Translations under genes and position numbers: made by a program
Shown here: piece after piece, positions 27,280-36,698 of the stretch
Layout: the number at the start of each line of letters is the position of its first letter
How positions within the stretch are numbered: the first letter of the stretch is position 1
Notes under the pieces: generated by a model
Databases searched by the model: none
Told to the model about the DNA's origin: nothing
Seen by the model: only the letters and a program-made list of their open reading frames with translations
Origin: Halobacillus litoralis
GTDB lineage: Bacteria; Bacillota; Bacilli; Bacillales; Halobacillaceae
Assembly (NCBI RefSeq): GCF_004101865.1
Contig: NZ_CP026118.1
Location: 1,753,001 to 1,817,000, forward strand
DNA: 64,000 nucleotides
Direction: 5' to 3'

Positions 27280-27519
27280 CTACAACATCTCCTTATAAGT
27301 TTTTTGTTCCTTTAAGGAACATTGGTTTTCAAAAAAATTTGTCCACTTGAACTCTAGGGCAAAAGCTATGTCCTTCGCTGTTTCTACTGTAGGATTTTTA
27401 ACTCCTGATTCAATATGGGTATAATAGCTTCTCGATATGTTTGATTTAATAGCTGTTTGTTTTTGCGTTAAATCCTTCTGAAGTCGAATCTCTTTTAACC
27501 ACATCCTCAATATATTCAC
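27280..27519 (-). CDS. XRE-family HTH regulator (Cro-like)
   Basis: 79 residues, almost entirely an XRE helix-turn-helix (IRLQKDLTQKQTAIKSNISRSYYTHIESG). It is the first gene of the leftward operon, directly under the strong promoter at 27555-27584. One copy of the operator palindrome lies inside its 3' end at 27306-27320. Placed opposite the ImmR-like repressor, it could act like Cro. Confidence 0.75.
   Translation of the reverse strand: MNILRMWLKEIRLQKDLTQKQTAIKSNISRSYYTHIESGVKNPTVETAKDIAFALEFKWTNFFENQCSLKEQKTYKEML
27306..27320. promoter_or_regulatory. Operator copy inside the Cro-like gene
   Basis: GTTCCTTTAAGGAAC, a perfect palindrome identical to the copy at 27528-27542. An internal operator may allow looping or a roadblock. 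Confidence 0.6.
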
Positions 27520-27527
27520 CTCCTAAA

Positions 27528-27644
27528 GTTCCTTTAAGGAACATCTTACAATGTATTATAAGTTCCTTTAGGTAACATTGTCAACAATATCCATATAATT
27601 TTTTTACACTTTTAGGAACTTTTCTTTAAGTTACTTTGAGAAAC
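27528..27644. promoter_or_regulatory. ImmR-type operator array (three sites)
   Basis: GTTCCTTTAAGGAAC (27528-27542), GTTCCTTTAGGTAAC (27562-27576) and GTTACTTTGAGAAAC (27630-27644). They cover both divergent promoters and fit cooperative binding by the repressor encoded at 27701. Confidence 0.7.
27555..27584 (-). promoter_or_regulatory. Strong leftward promoter of the conjugative element
   Basis: TTGACA (27584-27579), 18-bp spacer, TATAAT (27560-27555) on the minus strand: consensus in both boxes. The operator at 27562-27576 fills the spacer, so a bound repressor would block RNA polymerase. Confidence 0.8.
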
Positions 27645-27653
27645 ATTTATAAT
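27625..27653 (+). promoter_or_regulatory. Rightward promoter of the ImmR-like repressor
   Basis: TATAAT at 27648-27653 with a poor -35 (TTTAAG, 27625-27630). The operator at 27630-27644 overlaps it, suggesting autoregulation. Confidence 0.55.
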
Positions 27654-27700
27654 GGATACATAACACACTTTAATCTAGTGAAAAGCATGGTGGTATAAAC

Positions 27701-28123
27701 ATGAATTTTTCAAACAGGCTGAAAAGATGCCGACAAATAAAAAAAGAGGAAAATCCAAATTGGACCCAAGATTATATTGCGAGGCAAATTGGTGTAGCTC
27801 GAACAACTTACACAGCATACGAGAGAGGTACCAAAATTCCTACTTTAGATACTGTGAACAAGATCGCTGACCTTTTTGATGTATCCACCGATTACCTTTT
27901 AGGCCGATCAGATATTTCAGATTATCAAGTGGATAAAAGCAATGAATTTGATTCAATAAAAGAAGTGAATAAATTGATGGACCAATATGGAATTGAAGAT
28001 GCAGCTTTTTTTGATTTGGAAAAGTGGAAATCAATGAGTCCAGAGCAGATAAGGGAATTGGAAAGTTACTTTCAATATTTAGTGAAAAAGTCTAAAGAGC
28101 TTGAGGAAAAAGAAAATAAATAA
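27701..28123 (+). CDS. ImmR-like phage/ICE repressor
   Basis: 140 residues. An XRE helix-turn-helix fills residues 5-62 (YIARQIGVARTTYTAYERGTKIPTLDTVNKIADLFDVSTDYLLG), followed by a linker and a helical tail, the layout of ImmR of ICEBs1. Divergent from the transfer operon across the operator array. In ICEBs1 immR, immA and int are adjacent; here a terminator and 8 kb of minus-strand genes separate it from its likely partner protease at 36750. Confidence 0.8.
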   Translation: MNFSNRLKRCRQIKKEENPNWTQDYIARQIGVARTTYTAYERGTKIPTLDTVNKIADLFDVSTDYLLGRSDISDYQVDKSNEFDSIKEVNKLMDQYGIEDAAFFDLEKWKSMSPEQIRELESYFQYLVKKSKELEEKENK

Positions 28124-28158
28124 AAGCAGGGAACTCCACTAAAGAAGTCCCTGCTTTT
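28122..28158. terminator. Terminator after the ImmR-like gene
   Basis: Perfect 11-bp stem AAAAGCAGGGA/TCCCTGCTTTT (28122-28132 with 28148-28158), with A- and T-rich ends on both sides, so it can work in both directions. Confidence 0.8.
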
Positions 28159-28362
28159 GTGTTTAATCAATATAGAGTTTGAAATTCCCCATTATACATC
28201 AAGAAAAGCCCCTTTAAAGGAAGACTTGATTTCTAGATATCTTGTATCAAATAATAAATTAATGCACCCGTTACTTTATGTACATTTTTTATAAAATCAG
28301 TACAAAAAGATGTCGTTTGAATGCACAGTATCGTTGTACTGTGTAACAAGAAATCGAGAATT

Positions 28363-30963
28363 TTATTTATAACCCCTAGCAATAATTTCAGGATCACCCT
28401 TCTCTAATGCAACTTGTAGGCTATGCTTATAAACATGCTTTTTTTCTCTTATTTTTGAATCACGATTTAAGGATTTCCGATAGACAAACTTTTGTTTTAG
28501 CACATTTTTTCGTTGATTATAATAAAGAATAAATCTGGCTAATGGTGCTTGATCATTGGAATTTCGCCATATAATTTTGAAGCTCTTCATTCCTTCCCAC
28601 TCTTCTACACTTAGCATTTTACATAATAAATTTAATTGCAATAAGTTAAATTCAGCATTTATGTTAACTTCTCTTGAAAGAATTAATTTAGTTTCATCGA
28701 TAAATGGTTCCTGAACAACAGTAAAAGTAGTTATTGTCCTCAATTGGTGTATAAATTGCTCAAACGTACATATTGGAAATCTAGCTTCTAGAAAGTTTTC
28801 AAAATCTGTTTGTTTGACGTGCAAATTCAGTTTATTTAAGTGATTTTGGATTTGCTCCCAAAAGTCTCTATAGGTTTCTCTGATGGGATACACATGTTGA
28901 TGTATCTTTTTTAGATGTAGAGCTAATTCTTTCTTTTGCATCCGAACTTGATCATAGTTATCCTCGCTTGCTAATAGGTATTCCTTTGCAACGATACTGG
29001 ATAATAACTTCGTTACTATATCTCGTACTTCCATACTTTCTCCATCTAAAATATTCATCTCACAATAACTTTCCATTGTTTTCGCAATGTCTAAGTTCTC
29101 TTGAATTAAATCCCCTGTACTGATAAAGCCAGTATCAACATCATATAGCTTCCATAAGAATCCATTATAAATTGCTATATTTTTTATTAGTATCTCGTTA
29201 TTAACTTTTTCTAAATAGTCCCGCGAGTGTATACCTCTATGGAACTTCTTAATAAACCGCTTCATTCTTTTCTCTAATAGCTTTACATCCATTTCTTTTA
29301 TAGTAATTTCATTATTACCGGAGGGTGGGGTTTCCTGCTTCACATCCATCGGTTCCTCACTAGTGTTTTGAAAATGTCGATTCAGTGCACGGATTAAATT
29401 AGTAAAGACATCTACCCCACCAATAACCCCATAAGATTTTACTGGTTCCTCTGTCGATACATAATAATCGTCTAAATTATCACTAATGTGTTCCTTATCC
29501 CCACGTAATTCTGCTTGTTGGTGTATGTTTGTAGAGCCCCTTTGTTGATTCGCTTGTTCAATATCGTCTTCTGTTAGTATTAACCGATTATTCAAATCAT
29601 CTAGCAAACCCACAAGTGTTTGATACTCTTCCAAATTTGAATCTTTTTCTAAATAATGGTATGGCGAATCCTTCATATTAGCAAAGGTCTTCAACAACAT
29701 CTGGGTATCATGATACCAACCAACACATTCTAGGACTTGATTCGGTGTTGTAATCAAAATATCAAAAGTTTCTTTTAATTTGTCTAAATTACGGTCGAAC
29801 ACATAAGTGTAGTAGGATTCAACCTGATCAATCTTCTTTCCTTGTGCGGCACAAACATGAACCTGATCGATTGATATGGTCGATTTTAGCTTTATGGTCA
29901 GCTTGTTTTGATCCAATACGCCCTCAATAAATTGAATCGTTTGTTTTTGCTGTTCCTGATTTGCCTCTTCCGGCATAAGTTCAAACAAGTCAGTTAAAGG
30001 AACAAAATTAAATTCTTCGTCAAAAAAAGAATCGAACTTACCCTTTGGTCCTTTCTCCGCAATAACCGCTTCCGTATTACCGTCCGCACTTGTTTGTAAC
30101 AAAGCCTGGCGACTACAGTTGGCACTTCCATATACAATGACCTCTTCCTGCTCACCAATAAATCGAAAAACTTTTCCATGATACCTTTTATGATTATCCT
30201 CTGTGAAATTCACTTCATACAAATCAAACCTCGAATCATCCTTTTTAGTTAATGGGAAATTCGTAGTTTTGTTTTGTAAATAGATCGAAACCTTTTCAGG
30301 GTTATATTTTTGATGCCAATGATTAATAACTGCAAGGGATTGATCAAAGTATGGTGTCATGCAATCAATTCGTTTAATTACTTCTGGTAAGATCTCACTT
30401 AATTGATCTTGTATTGACCTCTCAAGATTCATGAACATCGATAGTGCATTATTTTCCCGATTAAAGTTATTTAAATAGTAAAAAGTCTGTAGTTGAGCCA
30501 TCAATTCTTCCATCAATTTATTATTACTTGGCTTCGTTTGCCAAAACATACTTAAAGCAGCATTAATGATGTGAAGATGATCTTTATTTCTTCCAACCTC
30601 ATAGGTGAATACGTTGAATAATTCTTTGTTCGTTATAAATCCAGAAGGGGTTAAATTGCCACTACCAATAATCAGCTTTGCCTTTTTTTCACCTAATAAC
30701 AAATACACTTTTGGATGAAAAGCATGATTAGTTTCCATTGGTGTTACCAGATAACTTTTTCCGAGTTCGGTGATATTTGGATGTTTAACCGAGTCTTGTA
30801 AACTATTATGATCAATAAAGAGCCCAATATATGTACAACCATTATCTAACAAATGACGCAGAATCATCTTTTCAAAAAAAACTAAATCTGTGGAAAAGGA
30901 TGAAAATAGTGCGACCTTATATCCGTTATGTTTCAACTCTTCTAGTATGTTAATCTTATCCAC
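28363..30963 (-). CDS. Phospholipase D-like (HKD) nuclease, PLD two-gene system
   Basis: 866 residues. Two HKD half-sites: H83-P-K85 with GSGN at 100-103, and H262-G-K264 with GSAN at 279-282. Both lack the Asp of the classical HxKx4D, as many bacterial PLD-type nucleases do. Residues 320-866 are unassigned, with a low-complexity stretch near 465-545. The ATG overlaps the stop of the upstream 514-residue gene by 8 bp, so the two are co-translated partners. PLD-fold proteins cut DNA in several defence systems (for example DrmC in DISARM), but I know no named system with this gene pair. Confidence 0.7.
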   Translation of the reverse strand: MDKINILEELKHNGYKVALFSSFSTDLVFFEKMILRHLLDNGCTYIGLFIDHNSLQDSVKHPNITELGKSYLVTPMETNHAFHPKVYLLLGEKKAKLIIGSGNLTPSGFITNKELFNVFTYEVGRNKDHLHIINAALSMFWQTKPSNNKLMEELMAQLQTFYYLNNFNRENNALSMFMNLERSIQDQLSEILPEVIKRIDCMTPYFDQSLAVINHWHQKYNPEKVSIYLQNKTTNFPLTKKDDSRFDLYEVNFTEDNHKRYHGKVFRFIGEQEEVIVYGSANCSRQALLQTSADGNTEAVIAEKGPKGKFDSFFDEEFNFVPLTDLFELMPEEANQEQQKQTIQFIEGVLDQNKLTIKLKSTISIDQVHVCAAQGKKIDQVESYYTYVFDRNLDKLKETFDILITTPNQVLECVGWYHDTQMLLKTFANMKDSPYHYLEKDSNLEEYQTLVGLLDDLNNRLILTEDDIEQANQQRGSTNIHQQAELRGDKEHISDNLDDYYVSTEEPVKSYGVIGGVDVFTNLIRALNRHFQNTSEEPMDVKQETPPSGNNEITIKEMDVKLLEKRMKRFIKKFHRGIHSRDYLEKVNNEILIKNIAIYNGFLWKLYDVDTGFISTGDLIQENLDIAKTMESYCEMNILDGESMEVRDIVTKLLSSIVAKEYLLASEDNYDQVRMQKKELALHLKKIHQHVYPIRETYRDFWEQIQNHLNKLNLHVKQTDFENFLEARFPICTFEQFIHQLRTITTFTVVQEPFIDETKLILSREVNINAEFNLLQLNLLCKMLSVEEWEGMKSFKIIWRNSNDQAPLARFILYYNQRKNVLKQKFVYRKSLNRDSKIREKKHVYKHSLQVALEKGDPEIIARGYK

Positions 30964-32500
30964 TTAGTTTCACCTCACCTAAAGGTGTTACATGATAGAC
31001 GCGCTTTTTTTGCGTAATTAAGCCAAGGTCTTCTAAAATACTCAATCCTTGATATACACGAAACGTATTATATACAGGGGTATCTTCGGCAATTAGGTAT
31101 AGCTTGCCATTGTTCTCAGTAAAGTGATACGTCTCATTATTAGTCGTAATCATTTTATTTAAAGCAACTTTTTGATGTTGATCAAGAATATAATAATTTA
31201 AAATATAACTAATAAACTTGCTTACTGGTTTAGTCTTGTGTCCTTCTATCAACGATGTCCAACTTTGAAAAGAAATACTATCTCTTCCACCAAGGCGAAG
31301 CAATTCATAATGAAAATCCTGAAAGTCGGCTCGATTTTGTAACCGCAGATTTACATCTAACATGATTAGTAAGGGCTGCCACAGATGATTTTTCACACTT
31401 TTTTCTTGTTCTTCCATATGTTTGAGAAATGTTTCACGCCTATCATATGGAAATGAAAGATCATTTTCCAGATCTTTAACCGTCTGTTGTAAATCATAGC
31501 CCTGCTCACTTAATTCCACTAACACCGCAGAAATTAGTTCCGCTTTTGTGAATACTCTTTTGGACATTTTATCTAAAAGATACGTCCATATATTTAGGAG
31601 ACTATAAGTGAAAAATTGTCTCGCCTGATAAATTTCCCAACCAATAGCAACTTCGTTCACTCCAGCTTGTAAGTTTATTTTATTATGATAAAAGCTATCA
31701 TACATGTGATGTTGCCAATCTTGAATCGATACTTTCTGCCCGTTAAAGTGGTTAATTAAAATCATGTAATAAAGAAGTGAATCTCTCCGCCATTCCCCTT
31801 TTGGGCTTTTGGGTTGTTCTGGCATAAACATGTTTGTGAGTAGTTTTCTATCCTTTGAGGAAGCATCTAATGATGCTAAAGCAGCAACTTTACCATATTC
31901 AACTAAGACTTCTCTTGGGACATTTATATCTTGCTTTCTATATGTTTTATAATACGTAGTATCTTTTACGTTAAGCTCAAACGCATCGGCTAACTCTTTT
32001 CCAAAAGGTGTTAACCTATCAATGTTAACACCTTTTTTTGCATCACCAGCTTTGGTGACCCCCATTATCTTCATTACGTTTCGATACGTCCCATATCCTC
32101 CAAATGGATCCTTTACATACTTTGTATCAACAGAAAATCCCTGTTGATCCGAATTCCATACTTTATATCCATGGGTACTTCCAATCACACTATTAATAGT
32201 TCCTTCTCGTTCTTCAGCTTCTGCAATGTTTGCTAGAATATAATACCATTCTTGTTTTTTTAAATAAGTTTTAAAATTTTGTACTGACTTTTTATCCGGC
32301 ACATTTTCAATAAAATCTTTCAGTACCCATGCGAAGAACGACCAATATCTCGCCCTAGGGGTGATGCTAGTAATTCCAGATTGCAATGTATCCGCAATTG
32401 AAATCCCAACATAAAGAATCCCCAAATGGTCTTCCCCATTAATCGTCCTGAAATTATTTGTTGTCCACCTTGGGCCTTGTGTCATTTGTACAGTGGTCAC
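30956..32500 (-). CDS. Partner protein of the PLD-like nuclease
   Basis: 514 residues from a GTG at 32500 (an ATG at 32485 is an alternative). No recognised domain. Predicted mostly helical; the last 60 residues look like a winged helix (FRVYQGLSILEDLGLITQKKRVYHVTPLGEVKLS). It begins QGPRWTTNNFRTINGEDHLGI, with conserved-looking aromatic and Gly residues. No membrane segment and no NTP-binding motif. Likely a sensor or DNA-binding partner of the nuclease; the function is unknown. Confidence 0.6.
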   Translation of the reverse strand: MTTVQMTQGPRWTTNNFRTINGEDHLGILYVGISIADTLQSGITSITPRARYWSFFAWVLKDFIENVPDKKSVQNFKTYLKKQEWYYILANIAEAEEREGTINSVIGSTHGYKVWNSDQQGFSVDTKYVKDPFGGYGTYRNVMKIMGVTKAGDAKKGVNIDRLTPFGKELADAFELNVKDTTYYKTYRKQDINVPREVLVEYGKVAALASLDASSKDRKLLTNMFMPEQPKSPKGEWRRDSLLYYMILINHFNGQKVSIQDWQHHMYDSFYHNKINLQAGVNEVAIGWEIYQARQFFTYSLLNIWTYLLDKMSKRVFTKAELISAVLVELSEQGYDLQQTVKDLENDLSFPYDRRETFLKHMEEQEKSVKNHLWQPLLIMLDVNLRLQNRADFQDFHYELLRLGGRDSISFQSWTSLIEGHKTKPVSKFISYILNYYILDQHQKVALNKMITTNNETYHFTENNGKLYLIAEDTPVYNTFRVYQGLSILEDLGLITQKKRVYHVTPLGEVKLSG

Positions 32501-32629
32501 CTCTCTATATTGTAGGAAAGTAAATCTATTATAATTTTAGCACAATCTTAGGAACAGAGATGTTGTCACAGAGTACTAGAGATACTGTACATCAATTGAT
32601 CCTAATCGTCCTCTTTAACGGAACAAACA

Positions 32630-32656
32630 ACGCAATCCAATCTTCCTGAATTGCGT
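32630..32656. terminator. Hairpin downstream of the DUF3800 gene
   Basis: Stem ACGCAAT/ATTGCGT (32630-32636 with 32650-32656), flanked by moderately T-rich sequence on both strands. Likely terminator between the DUF3800 gene and the PLD operon. Confidence 0.5.
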
Positions 32657-32720
32657 CCTTTTCTAACACTTCTTATTGCACTTAGATAATTTAATGGAAT
32701 TACCCAGTATTCAAATTTCA

Positions 32721-34031
32721 TTATAGAGGACGAACACTTCCTGATTTAAGACCAGAATTCACATTTCCATATACCTTTCTTATTTCTCTTTCGTTTTCTA
32801 ATGCTGTATTCCATTTGGACAATAAGGTTTGAGCTATATAATTAAAATATTGCTCCACATGTGTCTCCATGTGATCTTTATAATCGTTAAAAGAATTATA
32901 GGTATTTATATATCTAAAATATGTTTCAAATAAAACTGCATCATCAAAATATGTATCAACTATAAAACAATAGGTTGAATCCTTAGGAAAAAAATACTCA
33001 GTCATCTTTTTCAATAAATTAAATTGCTTTTTATCTAATTGAAACCATTCATTAGACAGTAACTTTCTTTTTCCTGGATTATTTTTATCATACCTGTGTT
33101 CATTTGCTAATTTGGAAATATATTTTCCTGAAAGTACGACTAAAACATCTGAAATTCGAAGACCGACATGAGTAACAGAATCTTCATTTTCTTTTATTGA
33201 GGGAATATCCAATTTTTTGAAGGGGTCTATGGGTATCCCTTCATCAAGAATCAGTTCTGCCGACTGGCTATCAAATTTATTATAAAAGTTCATTTCTGTA
33301 ATCCACAAGTCAATGTCAAATGTCACCTTGTTCCAATCAAATGAGACTTCATTAAAAGGGGTATCTTGAATAAAATGCTTTGTTTTTCTAATCGTTTGTA
33401 CTAACCTTTCATAATCCTGTATTTGGTACTTCATTCTTTGAATGTTCTTATTCTTTGTCACAAAAGCTGCCAGGTCTTTCTGAATTTCCGTAAGAACTTC
33501 TCTATTTCCCTTATACTTATCAAAGATAGATTGAATTACACTATCACTGGCTTCAAGTTCCAAATATTTCACAAGAGAGTATTTAAAAAGTCGTGCCGAT
33601 TCTATATATCTTTTTTCTTCTAATTTTAGGATCCACTGTGTCAATCTGTTGTCTGCAACTAGAGACATTTTATTTATAGTAAATAATAAATTGTCAACGT
33701 GGTTCTCAAGAAGTATATCAAACAAGGAATTATAAAAATCTAGCTCACGATTTTTAAGACTCGCGATACCATACTTGAAATTCTTGGCCAAAATATCTTT
33801 TCCTTTTAATTCTTTATAGTCAGGTAAATTCCTTGAGGAAATATATTTCTTTTCTAACAATTTATAATTCTCTTCAATTTTATGGAGACTTTCCCTATTT
33901 ATCTTAATTAAGTCAGCAACATAAACATACATGTTGTCACTTCCTAACCGAATTTTTTTCTCTTCATCATAGGGAGTCGTCATCCTAATTGTATCTTGGG
34001 GTCCTTTTTCATCAATATATAAGTAATGCAT
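32721..34031 (-). CDS. DUF3800 protein
   Basis: 436 residues. It starts MHYLYIDEKGP, the first acidic motif of DUF3800 (an RNase H-like fold), and later has AELILDEGIP and HVGLRISDVLVVLSG, matching the remaining conserved strands and the terminal Asp. The insert between them (about 60-230) is helical. DUF3800 proteins are frequent in defence islands; some may be nucleases but the activity is not established. AAAGGATG precedes the ATG. It has its own spacer on both sides, so it is probably a single-gene unit. Confidence 0.7.
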   Translation of the reverse strand: MHYLYIDEKGPQDTIRMTTPYDEEKKIRLGSDNMYVYVADLIKINRESLHKIEENYKLLEKKYISSRNLPDYKELKGKDILAKNFKYGIASLKNRELDFYNSLFDILLENHVDNLLFTINKMSLVADNRLTQWILKLEEKRYIESARLFKYSLVKYLELEASDSVIQSIFDKYKGNREVLTEIQKDLAAFVTKNKNIQRMKYQIQDYERLVQTIRKTKHFIQDTPFNEVSFDWNKVTFDIDLWITEMNFYNKFDSQSAELILDEGIPIDPFKKLDIPSIKENEDSVTHVGLRISDVLVVLSGKYISKLANEHRYDKNNPGKRKLLSNEWFQLDKKQFNLLKKMTEYFFPKDSTYCFIVDTYFDDAVLFETYFRYINTYNSFNDYKDHMETHVEQYFNYIAQTLLSKWNTALENEREIRKVYGNVNSGLKSGSVRPL

Positions 34032-34406
34032 TTTTTCATCCTTTCATATCAGATTAAAATACTTTTTCCCTATTTAAAACCTAATCCATTTTTAGACACC
34101 TATCATTCACGTCTTAAAAAATATAAATTTCATTAAAAGATAAACATAATCGAAGTTATATGAATTTTTAATGTAGTACCTATTTAAACGGCTAGCTCCA
34201 TTGCCATTTTTAAGCGCTCCCAAGATTTTGTCTTACTCTTTCATGTGTTTATACATTACATCATCGCAGCTACGCATATTTTGGTTAGGTCCAGGATAAC
34301 CTCCAACTCTTATATGAAGTTCTTTTTAAGAAATTTCTAAAATTTCTCAAGGAAATAAAACAATCTACAATAAAATAGTTGAATTTCTTTTTGAAACTTA
34401 AACTCT
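34032..34406. other. Spacer with a possible gene remnant
   Basis: 375 bp without an intact gene. On the minus strand a short open stretch ending at 34233 reads ...VGGYPGPNQNMRSCDDVMY..., protein-like but blocked by a stop about 30 codons upstream. It may be the 3' end of a deleted gene. Confidence 0.3.
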
Positions 34407-36038
34407 CTAATGATTAATATCTTTAACTTTCTCTTTTGACCCCAACGCCTCTAAAGTATTATCAAAAGCATCCATGATTCTTTTATCAATAAATTTTGGC
34501 CTCTTCATTGGGAAATTCCTTTGATATAAAAAATCTTTAAATGAAGTTAGAGGATTGTCAAAAAATTCATTAACAATGTTAAATATAGATCTTTTCTTAG
34601 AGATTAGGTAGCAAAGCGCTTCAAATTCTTCTATATCTAAATTCACAAAACCTTTAATTAAATCAGATTCCCTGACATCTTTAAGTTTATCTTTTACAAA
34701 ATTTTCAAATGATCCTAGGCTGCGACATTTGTTTGTTGTTACTGAGAATATGTAAACTTCTTCAATGCTCTCTAGTTTATTTGACACAGTTGTTTCTATA
34801 ATTTCTGTAATGGATTTAAATGCTTGTTGAACTGGCTCAATATTCATTTTGTTAAAATCTTTTTTTATAGTTACTTCATCACCTTGTAAAAAAGATGCTG
34901 CCCGTACTCTTCTGTTCTTTACTTCAAAAACAGCTAGTTTATTTCCAAGTTTAATCATGACATCGGGAGATTTTTTTGAATTGTTCTCTCCATAATTAAA
35001 CTCCTCAATAAATTCATAGTGTCCTAACTTAGATTGATTTACACTCTCTTCACCTAAAAGGGCAGCATATTCTTCAAAAGGTCTTCCTAGAAATCCAAGT
35101 ATTTTATCATCATTATACATTTGTCTCACTTTAAAGAAGAAGGATTCATAAACTTTATCCTCTAAAAATGGTGTACACACTGGAAAGTAACATTCATTAC
35201 TATACTTAAATAACGGTTTTATCTGAAACAACGAAAAATCCCATGGGTTATGAATAGTCTTCATCGCCCATTTTTTTGCATCCGAATAACTAAAGGAAAG
35301 TTCGTTAACTACTTTCACTCCAGTCGTATCTAAATGGGTATTATGATAATAATTTATAGGATTTATAAGCACTGGTTCATTTGTCGATTTTTTATCTGAA
35401 CTTAAAAACTTGCTTATTAGAGATGTTATGATTGAAAAATATTCCTTCATAGAATAAGGGTTTAATTTTTCAAAATCTGATTGAATGTCTATGAATTCTT
35501 TCTTATTATACCTGCTCTCATCAGCAGCTAAATCTAGATATATATATGAAGATCTACCTAATGAAGCGAATACTTCAGGTCTGTTATTAAAATAAATATT
35601 TCTAATTAGTTCAATTTCTAAAGATTTGGACTCATCTCTATATAAGGTGTCTCCAATTTTAGCGAATAAGGAAATGACGCTACCTATTAAATCGTTTTCT
35701 GATAAATTAGAGGATTTCTTTAACATTTCTTCAGTACCATATGCAAAAATGTATTTCCACAAAGTTAAAATACATTGATAATTTAATATAGTTCTACTAG
35801 CTATAACTGATGCTGCTCTTTGTGTTAAAAGTCCTTTCTTCTTTAAATAAAATAAATAACTTCTTTTTATGTCTGGATCCATCTTATCAAGATACTGTAA
35901 CCTAGATAAAAGTAAAATAGTGTCTTGCAAAGGCTTATTCTCGATAGCATTCTTTATACTTTCTTCCTTACCTTTGATTCCAAACAGTTCACTATAAGTT
36001 AGGTAAACTGAAATGTTACTTTTATTTAATTTTCTCAT
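34407..36038 (-). CDS. PD-(D/E)XK-type nuclease-like protein
   Basis: 543 residues from the ATG at 36038 (AAGGA upstream); an ATG at 36089 lacks a ribosome-binding site. Near residues 360-385 it has SPDVMIKLGNKLAVFEVKNRR, the D...ExK core of PD-(D/E)XK nucleases. The N-terminal 330 residues and the C-terminal 150 are helical and unassigned. No partner gene is close, so it looks like a solitary restriction-type or abortive-infection nuclease. The motif is clear; target and trigger are unknown. Confidence 0.6.
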   Translation of the reverse strand: MRKLNKSNISVYLTYSELFGIKGKEESIKNAIENKPLQDTILLLSRLQYLDKMDPDIKRSYLFYLKKKGLLTQRAASVIASRTILNYQCILTLWKYIFAYGTEEMLKKSSNLSENDLIGSVISLFAKIGDTLYRDESKSLEIELIRNIYFNNRPEVFASLGRSSYIYLDLAADESRYNKKEFIDIQSDFEKLNPYSMKEYFSIITSLISKFLSSDKKSTNEPVLINPINYYHNTHLDTTGVKVVNELSFSYSDAKKWAMKTIHNPWDFSLFQIKPLFKYSNECYFPVCTPFLEDKVYESFFFKVRQMYNDDKILGFLGRPFEEYAALLGEESVNQSKLGHYEFIEEFNYGENNSKKSPDVMIKLGNKLAVFEVKNRRVRAASFLQGDEVTIKKDFNKMNIEPVQQAFKSITEIIETTVSNKLESIEEVYIFSVTTNKCRSLGSFENFVKDKLKDVRESDLIKGFVNLDIEEFEALCYLISKKRSIFNIVNEFFDNPLTSFKDFLYQRNFPMKRPKFIDKRIMDAFDNTLEALGSKEKVKDINH

Positions 36039-36698
36039 TAGTTCACATCCTTTTTTTATTTCTGTAATTTCAATGTTTATTTGGCACACTCATACCTATA
36101 GAGTATTGAAATCTAATAGGTGCTGATAACAAAATCACTATTCATTTCAGTAATGTTATTTATAGTTCCGTAAATTTCTTCCCCTTTTAAAATTTTTTAA
36201 ATTTAATTCCTCAATCAAAATAAATCTCTTCTTACAATTTTGTAATGTTTAATTAGGTATATTTTAACATTATCTTGAAATCAAGTCTTTAAGATAACTA
36301 CCCTATTCTTGAAGATAGTTTCGAGATATTTTCCCTATTATAAAATACCAATTATTTCAAATTAATCTCTTATTAACCTCTTTCCCAAAATAGCTGGATT
36401 TTCATCTTTAACGTCCGACCAAGTAACACTTTAACTGGTCGATAACCACCTCTTCTGTATCATCATCTCCAAAGTATTTCACCAACTTATTGAATTGTAA
36501 GCAATATGTTTTCACATTTAGTAACGAACTGCTTCTGATAGGAGCACCTTCTATCACTCTCCAAAACTATGAACCTTTATTTCATTAAGGTTCATAGTTT
36601 TGGAGAGGAATTCCTATACTTTAGGCATTTATATAAAAAGAAATCTTAATTCCCTTTATCTTTCACCTACATTTATATCCAATTATTGTAATTATATG
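36039..36698. other. Spacer at the edge of the defence island with a perfect 20-bp inverted repeat
   Basis: No gene in about 660 bp. It includes a 20-bp perfect inverted repeat (36558-36577 with 36587-36606, loop 9 nt) without a T-run, just before the immA-int unit. A TTG-led reading frame from 36600 runs into immA but is not protein-like before 36726. The repeat may be a terminator protecting immA from island transcription, or an insertion scar. Confidence 0.5.
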
